NCBI GenBank assembly: GCA_963824985.1
Contig: CAWGRQ010000044.1
Location: 17,064-81,063 of the forward strand
Source: JAFNAG01 sp963824985
GTDB taxonomy: Bacteria; Acidobacteriota; UBA6911
Direction: 5' to 3'
Length of the DNA: 64,000 bases
Numbering within the stretch: the first letter of the stretch is position 1; every line of letters begins with the position of its first letter. The position numbers and the translations under genes are program-made. Below are positions 44,642 to 55,415 of this stretch, one piece after another. The notes under the pieces were generated by a model. It ran no database searches, had not been told where the DNA came from, and worked only from the letters and a program-made list of their open reading frames with translations.

Positions 44642-45510
44642 TCACACCCCGCTGAAGGCTGAGAAGCCGCCATCGATGGGAATGACCGTGCCGTGGACGA
44701 AGCCGGCGCCCTTGGAGACGAGCCACAGGGTGACGGGCACCAGGTCCTCGGGCTCCCCGAACCTGGCCATGGGCGTATGGTCCAGGATTTTCTGCCCGCG
44801 AGCCGTAAGCTGGCCGCTAGCCTCCTCCGTGAGCAGAAAGCGGTTCTGTTCCGTAAGGAAGAATCCCGGCGCCAGGGCGTTTACCCGGATGTTCGGCGAG
44901 TACTCCTGCGCGATATACACCGCCAGCCATTGGGTCAGGTTGCTCACCGCGGCCTTTGCAGCCGAGTAGGCGACGATGCGGGTGAGAGGGCGCATGGCCG
45001 ACATGGAGGACACGTTGAGGATGCAGCCCCGGCGCTGTTCGGCCATCGTGCGGCCAAAAACCTGGCAGGCGATCAACGTGCCCATGAAGTTCAGCTCGTA
45101 GACCCAGCGGATGGCATCCAGGGGCATGTCGAAGAACGAGAGCGACGGGTCCGCGGTGGCCTGCTTCTTGTTGCCGCCCGCGCCGTTCACCAGAATATCC
45201 AGGCGGCCGTAGGCCGAGAGGACCTGGTCCCTGGCTGCCTCCACACTGGCCTTGTTCAGCACGTCGACCTGCACGGGCAGGGCGGTGCCGCCGGCGGCGT
45301 TAATGCCGTCGGCCACGACCCGGGCGGCTTCCAACCGGATGTCCAGCACCGCTACCTTGACGCCGTATGCGGCCAGGCCCCGGCTCATGGTGCTGCAAAG
45401 GATCCCCCGCCGCCAGTGACCACAGCCACCTGGCCCTCAAGGTCCGACAGATCGTAGCGCGTTAGCCGCTCGACCTGCTGTCTCTTCATTGGTGCAGCAT
45501 CTTGCGCCAT
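44642..45510 (-). CDS. SDR oxidoreductase resembling D-mannonate oxidoreductase (one frameshift)
   Basis: A short-chain dehydrogenase of about 289 residues after correction. The N-terminal piece (ATG 45510, GGAGAGG upstream) ends EGQVAVVTGGGG, the cofactor loop. The rest is in another frame from about 45400: LDILVNGAGGNKKQATADPS, NVSSMSA, then the catalytic YSAAK, and NALAPGFFLTEQNRFLLTEE and VIPIDGGFSAFSGV. The ALAPGFFLTEQNR and DGGFSAFSGV segments are characteristic of fructuronate/mannonate-type SDRs. A missing G in a G run (about 45400-45410) accounts for the shift. Probable last gene of the operon. Confidence 0.8.
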
Positions 45511-45666
45511 CGTGAACCTCTCCATGACGAACATCTGACCCAATCGCAAGGCCGCGGTGCGAACCGCGCGCGCCCTTGCGCGTCCAGGATGCAGTGAGCC
45601 CTGAGCCGCACCACCCTCAGCCTCAGCGCCCATGACGGCCAGCGAAACCGGCGCCGGAGGCCCGGG

Positions 45667-46973
45667 CTACTTTCGGTATCCCTGCGGCGTGTACGCCGGC
45701 AGCTTCTTCTCGGCGAAGATCGGGGCAAACCGGCTGAAGCGCATGCGCCCGTCCACCAGGGGGATGCTGGGCCAGTCGTCGCCGATCAGCGGCCGGGCGT
45801 AGCGGACGAAGTCGTCGGTGACGTCGGTGCGGCCGGGCGCGATCCAGGCAGCGGGGAAGCTGCGCTCGGAGTTGGCCACCTGCTCCAGGGGCACCTTGTC
45901 GTAGCGCACGCGGTAGATGGGCCCCGGGTCGCGCAGGATGGTGGCCATGTAGCCGCCGCCGTCCTGCAGCGCCACGTGGACGGCCTTCTGGCCCACCTGA
46001 TAGGCCTCGTCCATGTCCACCGTGGAGGCGTAGATCATGCTGGTGCGCTGGTCGGTGCCCATGACGTTGAAGCGCGCGGCGCCCCTGGCCTTCAGCCCCC
46101 TGCCGTTGAGGTAGTTCACCACGATCTGCGCCACGGTGCTCTCGCTGGCGGAGAAGGTGACGTGGCCGAAGGCGTCGCGGCGCTCGCCGATGTCGCCCAC
46201 GGCGAAGCCCTCGCTCACCACCACGATGCACGCGGCGGGAGCGCGCCAGCTCATCGTTCACCCGGTCGGCCATATCGCTCAGGCGTCAGGCCGGACTCGG
46301 CCAGGTAGATCTGCAGGGGCAGACGCGCGCTGGGGGTCGCCCAGGCGGGCCGCGGCAGGGATGAAGCCGATCTTGCGTCCCATGGCCTGGAGCACCAGCA
46401 CCGGGTCGGGCGGCCAACTGCCGTCGTTCTCCTGGTTGGCCTCTTGAACCTTGCAGGCCCAGTAGCGCGCCACCGAGCCGTAGCCGGGGGTGTGGTCGAT
46501 CAGCTTGAAGTCGGCGTCGCCCACGTCGTTGTCGATGGTCTTGGGCACGCCGGTGGCCACCAGGTCGAGGCCGCGCTGGTGGGCCAGACGCGGCGATCTT
46601 GTGGGCGGTGTCCATGGAGTCGTTGCCGCCGATGTAGAACAGGTAGCCCACGTCGTGGGCCCTGAAGACCTCAACGATGCCGCTCGAAGTCCTCGGTCTG
46701 GCTGCTCTTCAGCTTGTAGCGGCAAGTGCCGATGCCGCCGGCGGCCGGCGTCACGCGCAGCAGGGCGATCTCCTCCGGCGGCTGGGCCGAGAGGTCCAGC
46801 AGCTCCTCCTGGAGGATGCCCTCCACGCCGTGGAAGCCGCCATACACCGTGCCGAAGACGTCCGGCATGGACTGGCAGGCATCGACGATGCCGCGCAGCG
46901 AGTTGTTGATGACCGGCGACGGCCCGCCCGACTGGGCGACCACCACGTTTCTGGCCTTGGATGCGATCGTCAT
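45667..46973 (-). CDS. PPi-dependent 6-phosphofructokinase (several frameshifts)
   Basis: Pyrophosphate-type phosphofructokinase, about 430 residues after correction. Start ATG 46973: KARNVVVAQSGGPSPVINNS. Further pieces: LRVTPAAGGIGTCRYKLKSS, YLFYIGGNDSMDTAHKIA (the GGNDS motif marks the PPi-using group), GVPKTIDNDVGDADFKLIDH, GRKIGFIPAAARL, and the C-terminal ACIVVVSEGFAVGDIGERRD, ARFNVMGTDQRTSMIYASTV, FAEKKLPAYTPQGYRK. Frame changes lie near 46680, 46590 and 46250-46330. It converts fructose 6-phosphate to the bisphosphate, coupling this cassette to glycolysis. Confidence 0.82.
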
Positions 46974-47010
46974 CTCGTTCCCCTGCAAGGTTGGCCGGCT
47001 TCCGCCCGGT

Positions 47011-48427
47011 TCAGGCCTGCCCCCAGTCTGCATGGAAGACACCTTCCTTGTCGGTGCGGCGGAAGGTGTGGGCGCCGAAATAGTCGCGCTGCGCCTGGGT
47101 GAGGTTCGCGGGCAGGCGGGCGCTGCGATAGGCGTCGAAGTAGGCCAGGGATGCGCTCATGGCCAGGCAGGGGATGCCCAGGCCCACGGCGGTCTGCACC
47201 ACGAAGCGCCAGGCCCTCTGGCGGCTCTCCACCGCTTGCCGGAAGTCCTCATCCAGCAGCAGATTGGCCAGGCCGGGGTTGCGCTCGTAGGCGGCGCGGA
47301 TCTTGTCCAGCAACTGGGCGCGGATGATGCAGCCGGCCCGCCAGATGCGGGCCATCTCACTCAACTTCAGGCCATAGCCGTACTCGTCGGAGGCGGCCTT
47401 CATCAGGGCCATGCCCTGGGCATAGGAGCAGATCTTGGAGGCGTACAGCGCCGCCTGCACGGCGTCGACCAGCGACTCACGTATACCGGCGAAGACCGCC
47501 GTAGGCCCGGAGAGCACACGGCTGGCCGCCAGGCGCTCCTTTCGGTAGGCCGAGATGATACGGCTTTCGACCGCGGCGTTGATGGTCGGCGTAGGGGCTC
47601 CCAGGTCCAGGGCGCTCTGGCTGGCCCACTTCCCGGTGCCCTTCTGCTGGGCCTCATCCATGACGAGCTCCACCAGCGGGCGGCCGGTTTCCGGATCCAT
47701 CTTGGCGAAGATGTCCGCGGTGATGCCGATGAGATACGACGAGAGCTCCCCCTGGTTCCAGGCGGCAAACGTGGTGTGCAGCTCCGCGGCGGAGAGGCCG
47801 GCGCCCGGCTCAGGATGTCGTAGGCCTCGGCGATGAGCTGCATGTCGCCATACTCGATGCCGTTGTGGACCATCTTCACGTAGTGGCCGGCGCCGCGCGG
47901 ACCCATGTAGGTCACGCAGGGTTCGCCGTCCGGCGCCCTGGCGGCGATGGCCGTGAAGATCGGCTCGATCAGGGCATAGGCTTCGGGCTTGCCGCCGGGC
48001 ATGATACTGGGACCATGGAGCGCGCCCTCCTCGCCGCCGGAGACGCCGGTGCCGATGAAGAGGAAGCCCGCCGCCTCCAGGTCTTTGGCGCGGCGCTCGG
48101 TGTCGCCGAAGAAGCTGTTGCCCCCGTCGATGAGCAGGTCGCCCGGCGCCAGGTGGGGCCGGAGTTGGGCGATCACTTCATCCACCGGCGAGCCGGACTT
48201 CACCATCAGCATGATCCGCCGCGGGCGTTCCAGGGCGGCGACGAAGTCCGGGATCGTGTACGCGCCGGCGATGCCCTTGCCCGCGCGCCGGGCCGGCGAG
48301 GAAGGCCCGGGTCCGGTCCGGCAGTGCGGTTGTAGACGGCGACGGAGAAGCCCTTGCTCTCGATGTTCAGCGCAAGGTTCTCGCCCATCACGGCCAGGCC
48401 CACGAGTCCGATCTGTTGCGCTGCCAT
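47011..48427 (-). CDS. gnd: 6-phosphogluconate dehydrogenase, decarboxylating (frameshifted)
   Basis: Oxidises 6-phosphogluconate to ribulose 5-phosphate. Start ATG 48427: QIGLVGLAVMGENLALNIES. Middle piece: IMLMVKSGSPVDEVIAQLRP, LLIDGGNSFFGDTERRAKDL, GVSGGEEGALHGPSIMPGG, GAGHYVKMVHNGIEYGDMQL. C-terminal piece: LVMDEAQQKGTGKWASQSAL, SARLPANLTQAQRDYFGAHT, FRRTDKEGVFHADWGQA. Two inserted bases near 48310-48340 and one change near 47810 separate the pieces. The total of about 470 codons matches the long form of the family. It is 37 nt upstream of the phosphofructokinase gene. Confidence 0.88.
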
Positions 48428-48489
48428 AGAGAACTCCTGGGTGAGTAGGCGGCTGCCGATCGCCTGCCTCAGGCCGGCAGGTCGCGCTC

Positions 48490-49826
48490 CTACGCCGACC
48501 GGCCCTCCTGCCTCCGAAGCAGGGCCGGGCGAGCCATGCACAAACGCGATGGCCCTGCCGCAGCCGGTACAGCATCTCGCCGGCCTTGTGAACGACCTTG
48601 ATGCCCTCATCCTCGCGGCCCTCCCAGGAGGCGATGTCCACCGAGGCGGGGTCCAGGTAGCCCAGGTTGATGCGGCGGCAGCGCTCTTCGGGGATGCCGG
48701 TGGCCAGGGTCACCCGAATGCGCGCGCGTTCCGACGCCATTCTCGTAGGTGCCGATGCCGCGCAGATGGGTGGAATGGGCCAGCACGCCGCCGGGAATGT
48801 CCTTGAAAGCCTCCCACTGCTTGAGGAAGTAGTCGCGGACGTGATAGCCGATCTGGTCGATGAGCTTGCCGTGGGTGTAGGAGACTTCGGTGATGTGCGG
48901 GGCGTAGATGACCACCTCGCCGCCGTCGGCCATGGCTGGCTCCGTCTTGTACATGCCCTTGGCCGCGGTCCAGATGTCGTCGTACATGGCGGGCATGATG
49001 GACAGGACGCGCTTGAAGGGCTTGTCCACGTAGACCACGTGCAGGCGCGCCGACAACGTCGGCGGCGGCGCCTTGGGCCTCCTCCGGCGAACCGATGAAG
49101 AGGCCGGACACCACGCCTGGTCCAAGGTGCGACTCGGCGGGCGGCACAACGAAGGCAAAGCAAAGCTTCGGCAGTCTGAATGAAGGCGGCCGCGCGGTCG
49201 ATGACCTGCGCGCACCGGCGTGTCCTTGGTGCCGATGACCTTGTAGCTGGTGATCACGGCGCCCAGCCAGTGGGTGAAGTTGATGATCTCGGCGCCGGCG
49301 ATGCCGGGGAAGAAGTACTTGTTGCCGCCGGAGAAGCCCACCACCTCGTGCGGGAATACCGGCCCCAGGATGATCAGTTGGTCGTAGTCGAGAACCGACT
49401 TGTTCAGCGAGACCGGCACGTCCTGGCGCATGAGGCCGCCGGTCAACCCGGCGATCTCCGCCGCCGAAATCGACGCCGATGGTCGTAAAGCACTCCGGCA
49501 GGTCCCAGCGGTGGTTGAAGATGCGGACCTTCCCGAACTTGCCGTTTCGCTCCTCCGCCGAGATACCCACCAGCCGGTTGAGGGCGGCTTCGCCCATGGG
49601 CTGGTGGGTGCCCAGCGCCACCAGGTAGTCCAGGGCGACGGCGGTGGGGGCGATTTCCTCGTAGAAAATGCGGAAGAAGACCGGCAAGGGCGCGGTTCGC
49701 GTCCCGTCGGGGATGATCACCAGAACGCGCTTGCCTTGCAGCGGCGTCAGGGCAAGCGCCTGCCTGACCAGGTCCCGTACCTGCTGCTTCGCTCAGCAGT
49801 TCGGTCGTTGATTCCTTACTTATCAT
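48490..49826 (-). CDS. LarA-like nickel-pincer racemase/epimerase family protein 1 (frameshifted)
   Basis: Lactate-racemase (DUF2088/LarA) family. Pieces: start about ATG 49826 (ISKESTTELLSE), then VIIPDGTRTAPLPVFFRIFY, LVALGTHQPMGEAALNRLVG, FPHEVVGFSGGNKYFFPGIA (the His and Lys of the cofactor site lie here), INFTHWLGAVITSYKVIGT, then VVYVDKPFKRVLSIMPAMYD, YAPHITEVSYTHGKLIDQIG, and HSTHLRGIGTYENGV. LarA proteins use a Ni-pincer nucleotide to racemise or epimerise hydroxy acids; substrates of this branch are unknown. At least four frame changes. The stop (48490) is uncertain. Confidence 0.72.
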
Positions 49827-49891
49827 GATGGTGCTCGCAGAGTCCGGCCATGGGATGACCGCCGGCAGGCCGGAAAGCGCCCCGGCAGTGC

Positions 49892-50800
49892 CTACTTGTT
49901 CCAGGGCGGGACGTCGGGCAGCAGCCGTCGAACTCGGCGATCAGGGCTGCCTCGTAGGCGCCGGCGTAGTCGCCGGCCAGGAACTTGCCCATGGCCTCCT
50001 CGTAGAACCGCTCCCAGGATTCGTCCTCGTGGCCGGGGTTGATCGGGTAGAACAGGGCGTTGTTGGCCCGGGCGGCCTGCAGGTCGCCGGGGGCGTCGCC
50101 GATCATCAGCACGTGGTCCGGCGGTAGCTGGCCCTTGGTCGGCCAGCGCGAGGTGCTCCTTCTTGCTGCCCATCTCCTGCCCGGCGATGACGCGGGCGTA
50201 CCGGGCGATGTCGTGCTCCTCCCACTCGCGCTCCAGGGCCTCGCCGGGCGTGGCGCTGACACACGATGATGTCGGCCTCGCCGCCCAGCTCCGTCCAGGC
50301 TCTCGCGCACGTAGGGGAACGGCGGCACGCCGTGGACCATGTCGGCGATGCTGGCGTTGACCGCCTCGCTCCAGGCCAGGGCCTGCTTGAGCTCCGGGTC
50401 GCCGGTCTGGGCGACCAGCTCCTTGAGCGCCGGGTTGCCGAGTGGCAAGCTCGGTCTCGCGTTGACCCAGTCGCGCACGCGGCGCGGCCTGGCGGAATGT
50501 GCACCTGGCGGGCTTCTGCACCTCCGGCCGCGTCCGCCAGCAGATCGAAGACCATCAGCAGGGCCGGCCAGCGGTTGATGCCGCGCCACTTGGAGTAGAG
50601 GTTGACGAACTCCGCCGGCCTCGCGGGCGAACTTGGAGACCGGCTGGAGGTCCCAGTAGGCTGATGATGTTGGGGATGAAGCACTCCTTGTGCTTGATCT
50701 CCATGGTGTCGAAGGCGCAGCCGTCGGAGTCGATGCCGACGAAGAAGGAATGCCGGGGCGTCAGCTCTCGCAATGCCTGCGCCGGGTCTGTGGTGGACAT
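49892..50800 (-). CDS. HAD-like hydrolase (frameshifted)
   Basis: A HAD-type phosphatase of about 300 residues. Start ATG 50800 (AGGAGCGACACGC upstream): TPRHSFFVGIDSDGCAFDTM holds the motif I D-x-D, then EIKHKECFIPNIISLLGPPA. Later pieces in other frames: EFVNLYSKWRGINRWPALLM, WVNARPSLPLGNPALKELVA, MVHGVPPFPYVRESL, HVLMIGDAPGDLQAARANNA (motif IV) and YEEAMGKFLAGDYAGAYEAA, ending PDVPPWNK. Its substrate is unknown. Gap 50801-51014 holds no gene. Confidence 0.72.
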
Positions 50801-51014
50801 GCGTGTCGCTCCTGAACCTGTGAAGTCAACTTCCCCACCAACCGGGGAACCGGCAGACCGCGCCGCCAGGCTTCCCTCATGGGCCTGTCCAGCCCGCCGG
50901 CCCAAGCGACAATCGCGCGACAGCGCGTCCGCTCGCGACCAGCCGCCGCTATGCCCCATTGCTGACTACTCAGGTCATCCGGAACATGAACGAGTGATGC
51001 CGGTGGCCCGGACG

Positions 51015-51950
51015 CTACTCTCCCGAGACGGTGTCAACCCGGGCGAACAGATCGACCAGCCTCTGGTGCACTCCAGCGGGCAGCGGGGGGCGGAGGATCG
51101 ATGCCACGTTCTGGTCCACATGGTGCAGGTTCCCAGTGCCGCTCAGGACGACATGAATGCCCGGCTCCGCGCGACAGAATCGGTAGGACGCGTCCGGCAG
51201 GCTGTCGGCTACGTCGCGTAGAAATCCGAGCGGTTCCTGCGGGTCGACTGCGTCTCGGTCGATGAATCCCTGCTGTACCAGGTCGGCCACGGTCTGCCGG
51301 AGCTTCTCCGGCCGGCTGAAGGCTTCACGAACCGCATACATGCAAAGGACACCGATATCGCGCCGCCTGGTCTCGGCGAGAACGCGGCTGCGGGCGGACT
51401 GATTGAGGATGTTGAAACCGGTCATGACCACGTCCCAGTAGCCATCGCCAACGGCCCGGGCCATCATGGCATGACCCGGATCGGTGCCGAACTGCTCGGT
51501 GATGCCCAGAAACCGGATCTTGCCCTGGTCGCGCAGCTTCAGCATGGCGGGCAGAAGCTCGGTGACCGCGTGGTCGTACTCGCCGGCCTGCACACCGTGC
51601 AGATGATACACATCCACATAGTCCGTTTGCAGCCGTGTCAGGCTGCCTTCCAGCGCGCTGGTGAGCCCAGCCGCGGTGATCAGGCGCCCGCCGGCGTCGA
51701 GATCCTTCTTGGTGGAGAGGACAACATCCGCACGGCGCGCGCCCCGCAGCGCCTCACCGACCAGCTCCTCGGTCTCGTAGGATGCAGCGGTATCGATGAA
51801 ATTGACGCCCAGCTCAAGCGCCCGCCGCACAATCGCGACCGACTGGGCTTTCGTCGCGCCTGTTCGCTGCCCCAAACGGCTGTGACCACCGCAGCCGAGC
51901 CCGAGCACACTGGCGCGAAGCCCGGTTCTCCCTAGCCTGACATAGTCCAT
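51015..51950 (-). CDS. Aldo/keto reductase
   Basis: A 311-residue NADPH-dependent aldo/keto reductase. MDYVRLGRTGLRASVLGLGC at the N-terminus; the catalytic tetrad is visible: Asp and Tyr in NFIDTAASYETEELVGEAL, Lys in VVLSTKKD, His in VYHLHGVQ. The start ATG 51950 follows GGGGAGTATTCC. Longer in-frame extensions are non-conserved. The frame is intact. It probably reduces or oxidises a sugar or sugar acid in this pathway. Confidence 0.88.
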   Translation of the reverse strand: MDYVRLGRTGLRASVLGLGCGGHSRLGQRTGATKAQSVAIVRRALELGVNFIDTAASYETEELVGEALRGARRADVVLSTKKDLDAGGRLITAAGLTSALEGSLTRLQTDYVDVYHLHGVQAGEYDHAVTELLPAMLKLRDQGKIRFLGITEQFGTDPGHAMMARAVGDGYWDVVMTGFNILNQSARSRVLAETRRRDIGVLCMYAVREAFSRPEKLRQTVADLVQQGFIDRDAVDPQEPLGFLRDVADSLPDASYRFCRAEPGIHVVLSGTGNLHHVDQNVASILRPPLPAGVHQRLVDLFARVDTVSGE

Positions 51951-52096
51951 GGAATACTCCCCGAGAATCGCCCGGGAAGGGCCTATGGAAGTCCCCGTGA
52001 AATCCCCGGATTGGCGAGAGGCGTCAGCCTGCCAGAGCAATTCGTTTGGCGACCGGTGTCGCGTGGCAGACCGTGTGCGGATACCGCCGGCGCTGC

Positions 52097-52903
52097 CTAA
52101 CCAACGGCCCGGCGGTCCGAGTGCTGGCGCAGGATGGGCGCTTCTTCCATCCAAAGGCGTGGCCCGCTTGGACGGAGGAGCGATGCCGAATCGGGATCCA
52201 GGTACAGCTTGACATGCGATAGCGGGCGAAGGATAGACGCCGGGCAATCCGCTGAGATCGGCCCTTCCAGAGCATCTTTGACTGCCTGCGCCTTCCGGGC
52301 CTCCGGCACCACGGCAAGCACGTGGGCAGGCCGGATCAATGCCGGCACGGTTAATGATACCGCTTGCAGGGGGACGTTGTCAAGCGTGGCGAAATGGCCC
52401 TCGCCGACCTGCTGGAGACGCGCCGTCTGCGCCAGGGTTACTACCTGGATCGCCTCTTGCGTGGACAGGTCCGCGGGAGGATCGTTGAATGCCAGGTGCC
52501 CGTTTTCGCCAAAGCCAAGAACGCAAGCGACCGGGCTGTACTCCTCCAGGAGAGCGGCATAGCGGGCCATCTCCGCTTCAATGTCCTGTGCATCGCCGCG
52601 AATACCAAAGAACGCGCGCGGGTGGACGGTGTCGGCGAGATGCTCGCGAATGAAGCGCCGGAAGCTGGCAGGGTGCGATTCCGGCATCCCCAGATACTCG
52701 TCCATGTGAAAAAGGGTGACCCTGTCCCAGGCGATGCCGCGCCTGGCGCGCAGCGCTCTCAAGAAAGTCAATTGCGAGTTGCCGGTGGCCAGAATGACCG
52801 AAGCACTGCCGTGCTCGGAGATGGCCCGATGAAGGATCTCCGCAAGATCATCGGCTGCCGCCGCGCCCAGGAGATCATTTGATTCATAGATGTTGACTTT
52901 CAT
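52097..52903 (-). CDS. nagB: Glucosamine-6-phosphate deaminase
   Basis: NagB-type deaminase/isomerase, 268 residues, converting glucosamine 6-phosphate to fructose 6-phosphate and ammonia. Motifs: ATGNSQLTFLRALRA (phosphate loop), TLFHMDEYLGMPESHPASFR (catalytic Asp), VLGFGENGHLAFNDPP (catalytic loop with the His), LTVPALIRPAHVLAVVPEAR, KAQAVKDALEGPISADCPAS. The C-terminal about 20 residues after LDPDSASLL are unusual. It lies 116 nt downstream of nagA. Confidence 0.9.
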   Translation of the reverse strand: MKVNIYESNDLLGAAAADDLAEILHRAISEHGSASVILATGNSQLTFLRALRARRGIAWDRVTLFHMDEYLGMPESHPASFRRFIREHLADTVHPRAFFGIRGDAQDIEAEMARYAALLEEYSPVACVLGFGENGHLAFNDPPADLSTQEAIQVVTLAQTARLQQVGEGHFATLDNVPLQAVSLTVPALIRPAHVLAVVPEARKAQAVKDALEGPISADCPASILRPLSHVKLYLDPDSASLLRPSGPRLWMEEAPILRQHSDRRAVG

Positions 52904-53019
52904 TCTTCGCACTCAACCAGTTGTGATACGGAGCCGGTCCACCCCGGGCCGGCATACCGGTCGCAGGCTACCCGTCTGCCCAGGTCCCAGCCACCACCGT
53001 CCGCCAGACCGTAAGATCG

Positions 53020-54165
53020 TCATTGAAGAATCGCCATGTCCGCATCCTTGCCGGGCGCCAGGCTGCCCTTGCGAGCGCCGACGCCAATGACCCGCGCCGG
53101 CGTCAGGCTGGCCATGCGGACGGCTTCGGGCAGAGGAATGCCGACCAGGCCGGTGAGGATCGGCAGCATTCGGCTGACAATGGTTGTGCTTCCCGCAAAG
53201 GCCGAGTGATCGAGCAACATGCCCACGCCATCGCAGACCTCATACTCCAGGTTGCCCATGCGAAAGCGCGCGCCCTCTGGCAATCCGGCGCCGCTGGTGG
53301 CGTCCGAAACAACACACAGGCGATCCGGCCCCAGGCACTTGTAGGCTATGCGCATCAAGACTGGCGGCAGGTGCTTGTTGTCGGCGATGATCTCCCCGGT
53401 GAAGCCGTCCAGTCCCAGGGAGGCCTCCAGCAAGCCGGGCTTACGCCAAGGTCCTTCGCGCACGGTAGTCGACTGGCTGCTCCACATGTGAATGATGTGG
53501 CTGAGCCCACGATCCAGCGCCTCCTGCACATCCTCGACCCGGGCCGTACTGTGGCCGGCCGCGGGCACGATCCCCAGGTCGTGGAGCGTCTCCGTCAGGG
53601 CCAGAGCGCCCGGCAATTCCGGCGCAAAGGTCATGATCTTGATGACATCGGCCCGGGCAAGTAGTTGGCCGGCGCTGCCATCGTTGGGCGTGCGAATGTT
53701 CTGCGGATCCTGGGCGCCCTTGAATTCCATACTGAAGTATGGCCCTTCCAGGTGTACCCCCAGCACCTGAGCCCCAAGCCGCGGCCGGCTCATCCACGTC
53801 CGGCTGAAATCCAGACACCGCACCAGATCGGGGATGGGCGCCGTGGCGATGGTCGCCAGCAGCGACGTGACGCCTTGACGCAGGTTCTCTTGCGTGATGG
53901 CCGCGAAAGCCTCTTCCGTCGGTTCGTTGAAGGTGTGACCGACGGCCCCGTGGGTGTGAATGTCGACAAATCCCGGCGCAATGTAGCGCCCACCCACGTC
54001 AACAGTGGACAGATTCGCGCCAAGGGCGCCGGCACTGACCATGTCGATGATCCGGTGCCCTTCGACGACAACCGCCATGCCGGCGACCACGTCGTCGGGC
54101 AGGATCACCCTGCCGTTGGTCAGCGCGAATCTGGCTGGGGCCTGACCACGCGGCGATCCGGTCAT
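53020..54165 (-). CDS. nagA: N-acetylglucosamine-6-phosphate deacetylase
   Basis: NagA-type amidohydrolase, 381 residues. The metal-binding HxH is in APGFVDIHTHGAVGHTFNEP; LGVHLEGPYFSMEFKGAQDP carries the Glu ligand, VPAAGHSTARVEDV a His ligand, and VVSDATSGAGLPEG the catalytic Asp. It removes acetate from N-acetylglucosamine 6-phosphate and feeds NagB. It begins at ATG 54165 with an ATGA overlap on the upstream M20 gene. Confidence 0.92.
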   Translation of the reverse strand: MTGSPRGQAPARFALTNGRVILPDDVVAGMAVVVEGHRIIDMVSAGALGANLSTVDVGGRYIAPGFVDIHTHGAVGHTFNEPTEEAFAAITQENLRQGVTSLLATIATAPIPDLVRCLDFSRTWMSRPRLGAQVLGVHLEGPYFSMEFKGAQDPQNIRTPNDGSAGQLLARADVIKIMTFAPELPGALALTETLHDLGIVPAAGHSTARVEDVQEALDRGLSHIIHMWSSQSTTVREGPWRKPGLLEASLGLDGFTGEIIADNKHLPPVLMRIAYKCLGPDRLCVVSDATSGAGLPEGARFRMGNLEYEVCDGVGMLLDHSAFAGSTTIVSRMLPILTGLVGIPLPEAVRMASLTPARVIGVGARKGSLAPGKDADMAILQ

Positions 54166-55415
54166 TCCGCCACCTCGAGGATTGGGGCGGCGTCGGGTCC
54201 GCAAAGCTCAACGGCGAGAGCCGCGAAGACCTGAGCAGCCGTCAGCAGCTCGGCGAGCGCCACATGATCGTCGTCGCCATGGGCAAGGGCCATGCTACCC
54301 GGCCCAAAGATCACCGCGGGGATGCCTGCGGCCTGAAGCAGCGCGCCGTCGGTGAAGGCGGCCATGCCGAGCACCTGCGGCTGGCGGCCGGTGGTGCGCC
54401 GGATCGATTCACGCAAAGTCCGCGTTAGCTGATGGTCAGCGGAGATCTCCAGCGGCGGGTGCGGAATGAGGTCGAACTCCGGCTCGCGGGAGACCGACAC
54501 TTTCGCCTCCGGCTTGGAGGCGCGAATTGCCGACTCGATTTCGGCGCGGATCGCCTGGGGAGAATCACCGGGCAGCCAACGCTTGGCGATCTGGAACACG
54601 CACCGGTCGGGCACGGTATTCCGGCTGATGCCGCCGTGAATGGTGCCGATATTGTAGGTGGCCGTGCCCAGGAGCGGGTGGGTCTGCTGACGCGCTGACG
54701 GGATGAGGCCGTTGTCCAGGGCGGTGATGATCCGGGCGGCCTGGGTGATGGCATTGAGCCCCCGGTCCGGCAGGCTCTCGTGGGCGGCCCGCCCCTCCAC
54801 CGTTACCTGGTATCGGTCGACCCCCTTGTGGGCGATGACCACGTCGAGGTCCGTCGGTTCGCCAACAACCGCCCAGGCTGCCGGTAGCCCTTCGCGCACG
54901 AGCGCCGCGGTGCCGCGATTGCCTTGCTCCTCGCTGGCCACAGCCGAAAGGGTCACCGAGCGCTGGACAGGGATGCCGGCACGCTTGAGGGCGACCAGGG
55001 CGCAGGCCATGGCTGCCAGCCCGCCCTTCATGTCCACCGCGCCGCGTCCCCACAACTGGCCCTCGTGAATGACGCCATCGTAGGGGGGAAATCGCATGGC
55101 GGCCGATGGCGGCACCGTGTCCAGGTGCCCATTCATGAGCAGGCCCGGTTCGCTGCCCAGGCCAGGCACGGTGGCGATCAGGTTGGTCCCCCAACCGTCC
55201 ACCTGCTGGCGCACGCAGTGGATGCCTTCGTCCTCCAGAAACCGGGCCAGCACTTCGACCGCCTCTGTCTCGCCTTCCGGCGTATGACTGGGCTGCGCGA
55301 TCAGCGCCCGGGCGAGGGTGACCAAGGCGTCGCGGCTGATACGTCGACAAACCGCATCGATCGCGCCGGTCATGTCCAGCGGCAGCTTGCCCCGGACGTC
55401 CTCACGTGATGTCAC
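54162..55415 (-). CDS. M20-family metallopeptidase/deacylase (ArgE/DapE-like)
   Basis: A 417-residue zinc hydrolase. Metal and catalytic motifs: LLMNGHLDTVPPSAAMRFPP (His, Asp), LWGRGAVDMKGGLAAMACAL (bridging Asp), AVASEEQGNRGTAALV (catalytic Glu, next Glu ligand), WAVVGEPTDLDVVIAHKGVD, and FGPGSMALAHGDDDHVALAE (C-terminal His). It would release an acyl or amino-acid group from an amide substrate. GTG at 55415 overlaps the previous stop as GTGA. A shorter start at 55373 is possible. Confidence 0.88.
   Translation of the reverse strand: MTSREDVRGKLPLDMTGAIDAVCRRISRDALVTLARALIAQPSHTPEGETEAVEVLARFLEDEGIHCVRQQVDGWGTNLIATVPGLGSEPGLLMNGHLDTVPPSAAMRFPPYDGVIHEGQLWGRGAVDMKGGLAAMACALVALKRAGIPVQRSVTLSAVASEEQGNRGTAALVREGLPAAWAVVGEPTDLDVVIAHKGVDRYQVTVEGRAAHESLPDRGLNAITQAARIITALDNGLIPSARQQTHPLLGTATYNIGTIHGGISRNTVPDRCVFQIAKRWLPGDSPQAIRAEIESAIRASKPEAKVSVSREPEFDLIPHPPLEISADHQLTRTLRESIRRTTGRQPQVLGMAAFTDGALLQAAGIPAVIFGPGSMALAHGDDDHVALAELLTAAQVFAALAVELCGPDAAPILEVAE

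Noticed and set aside
46726..47823. Open frame of about 365 codons on the plus strand over the gnd and phosphofructokinase genes.
   Set aside because: The opposite strand carries unmistakable Gnd and PFP motifs; the sequence lacks any conserved pattern.
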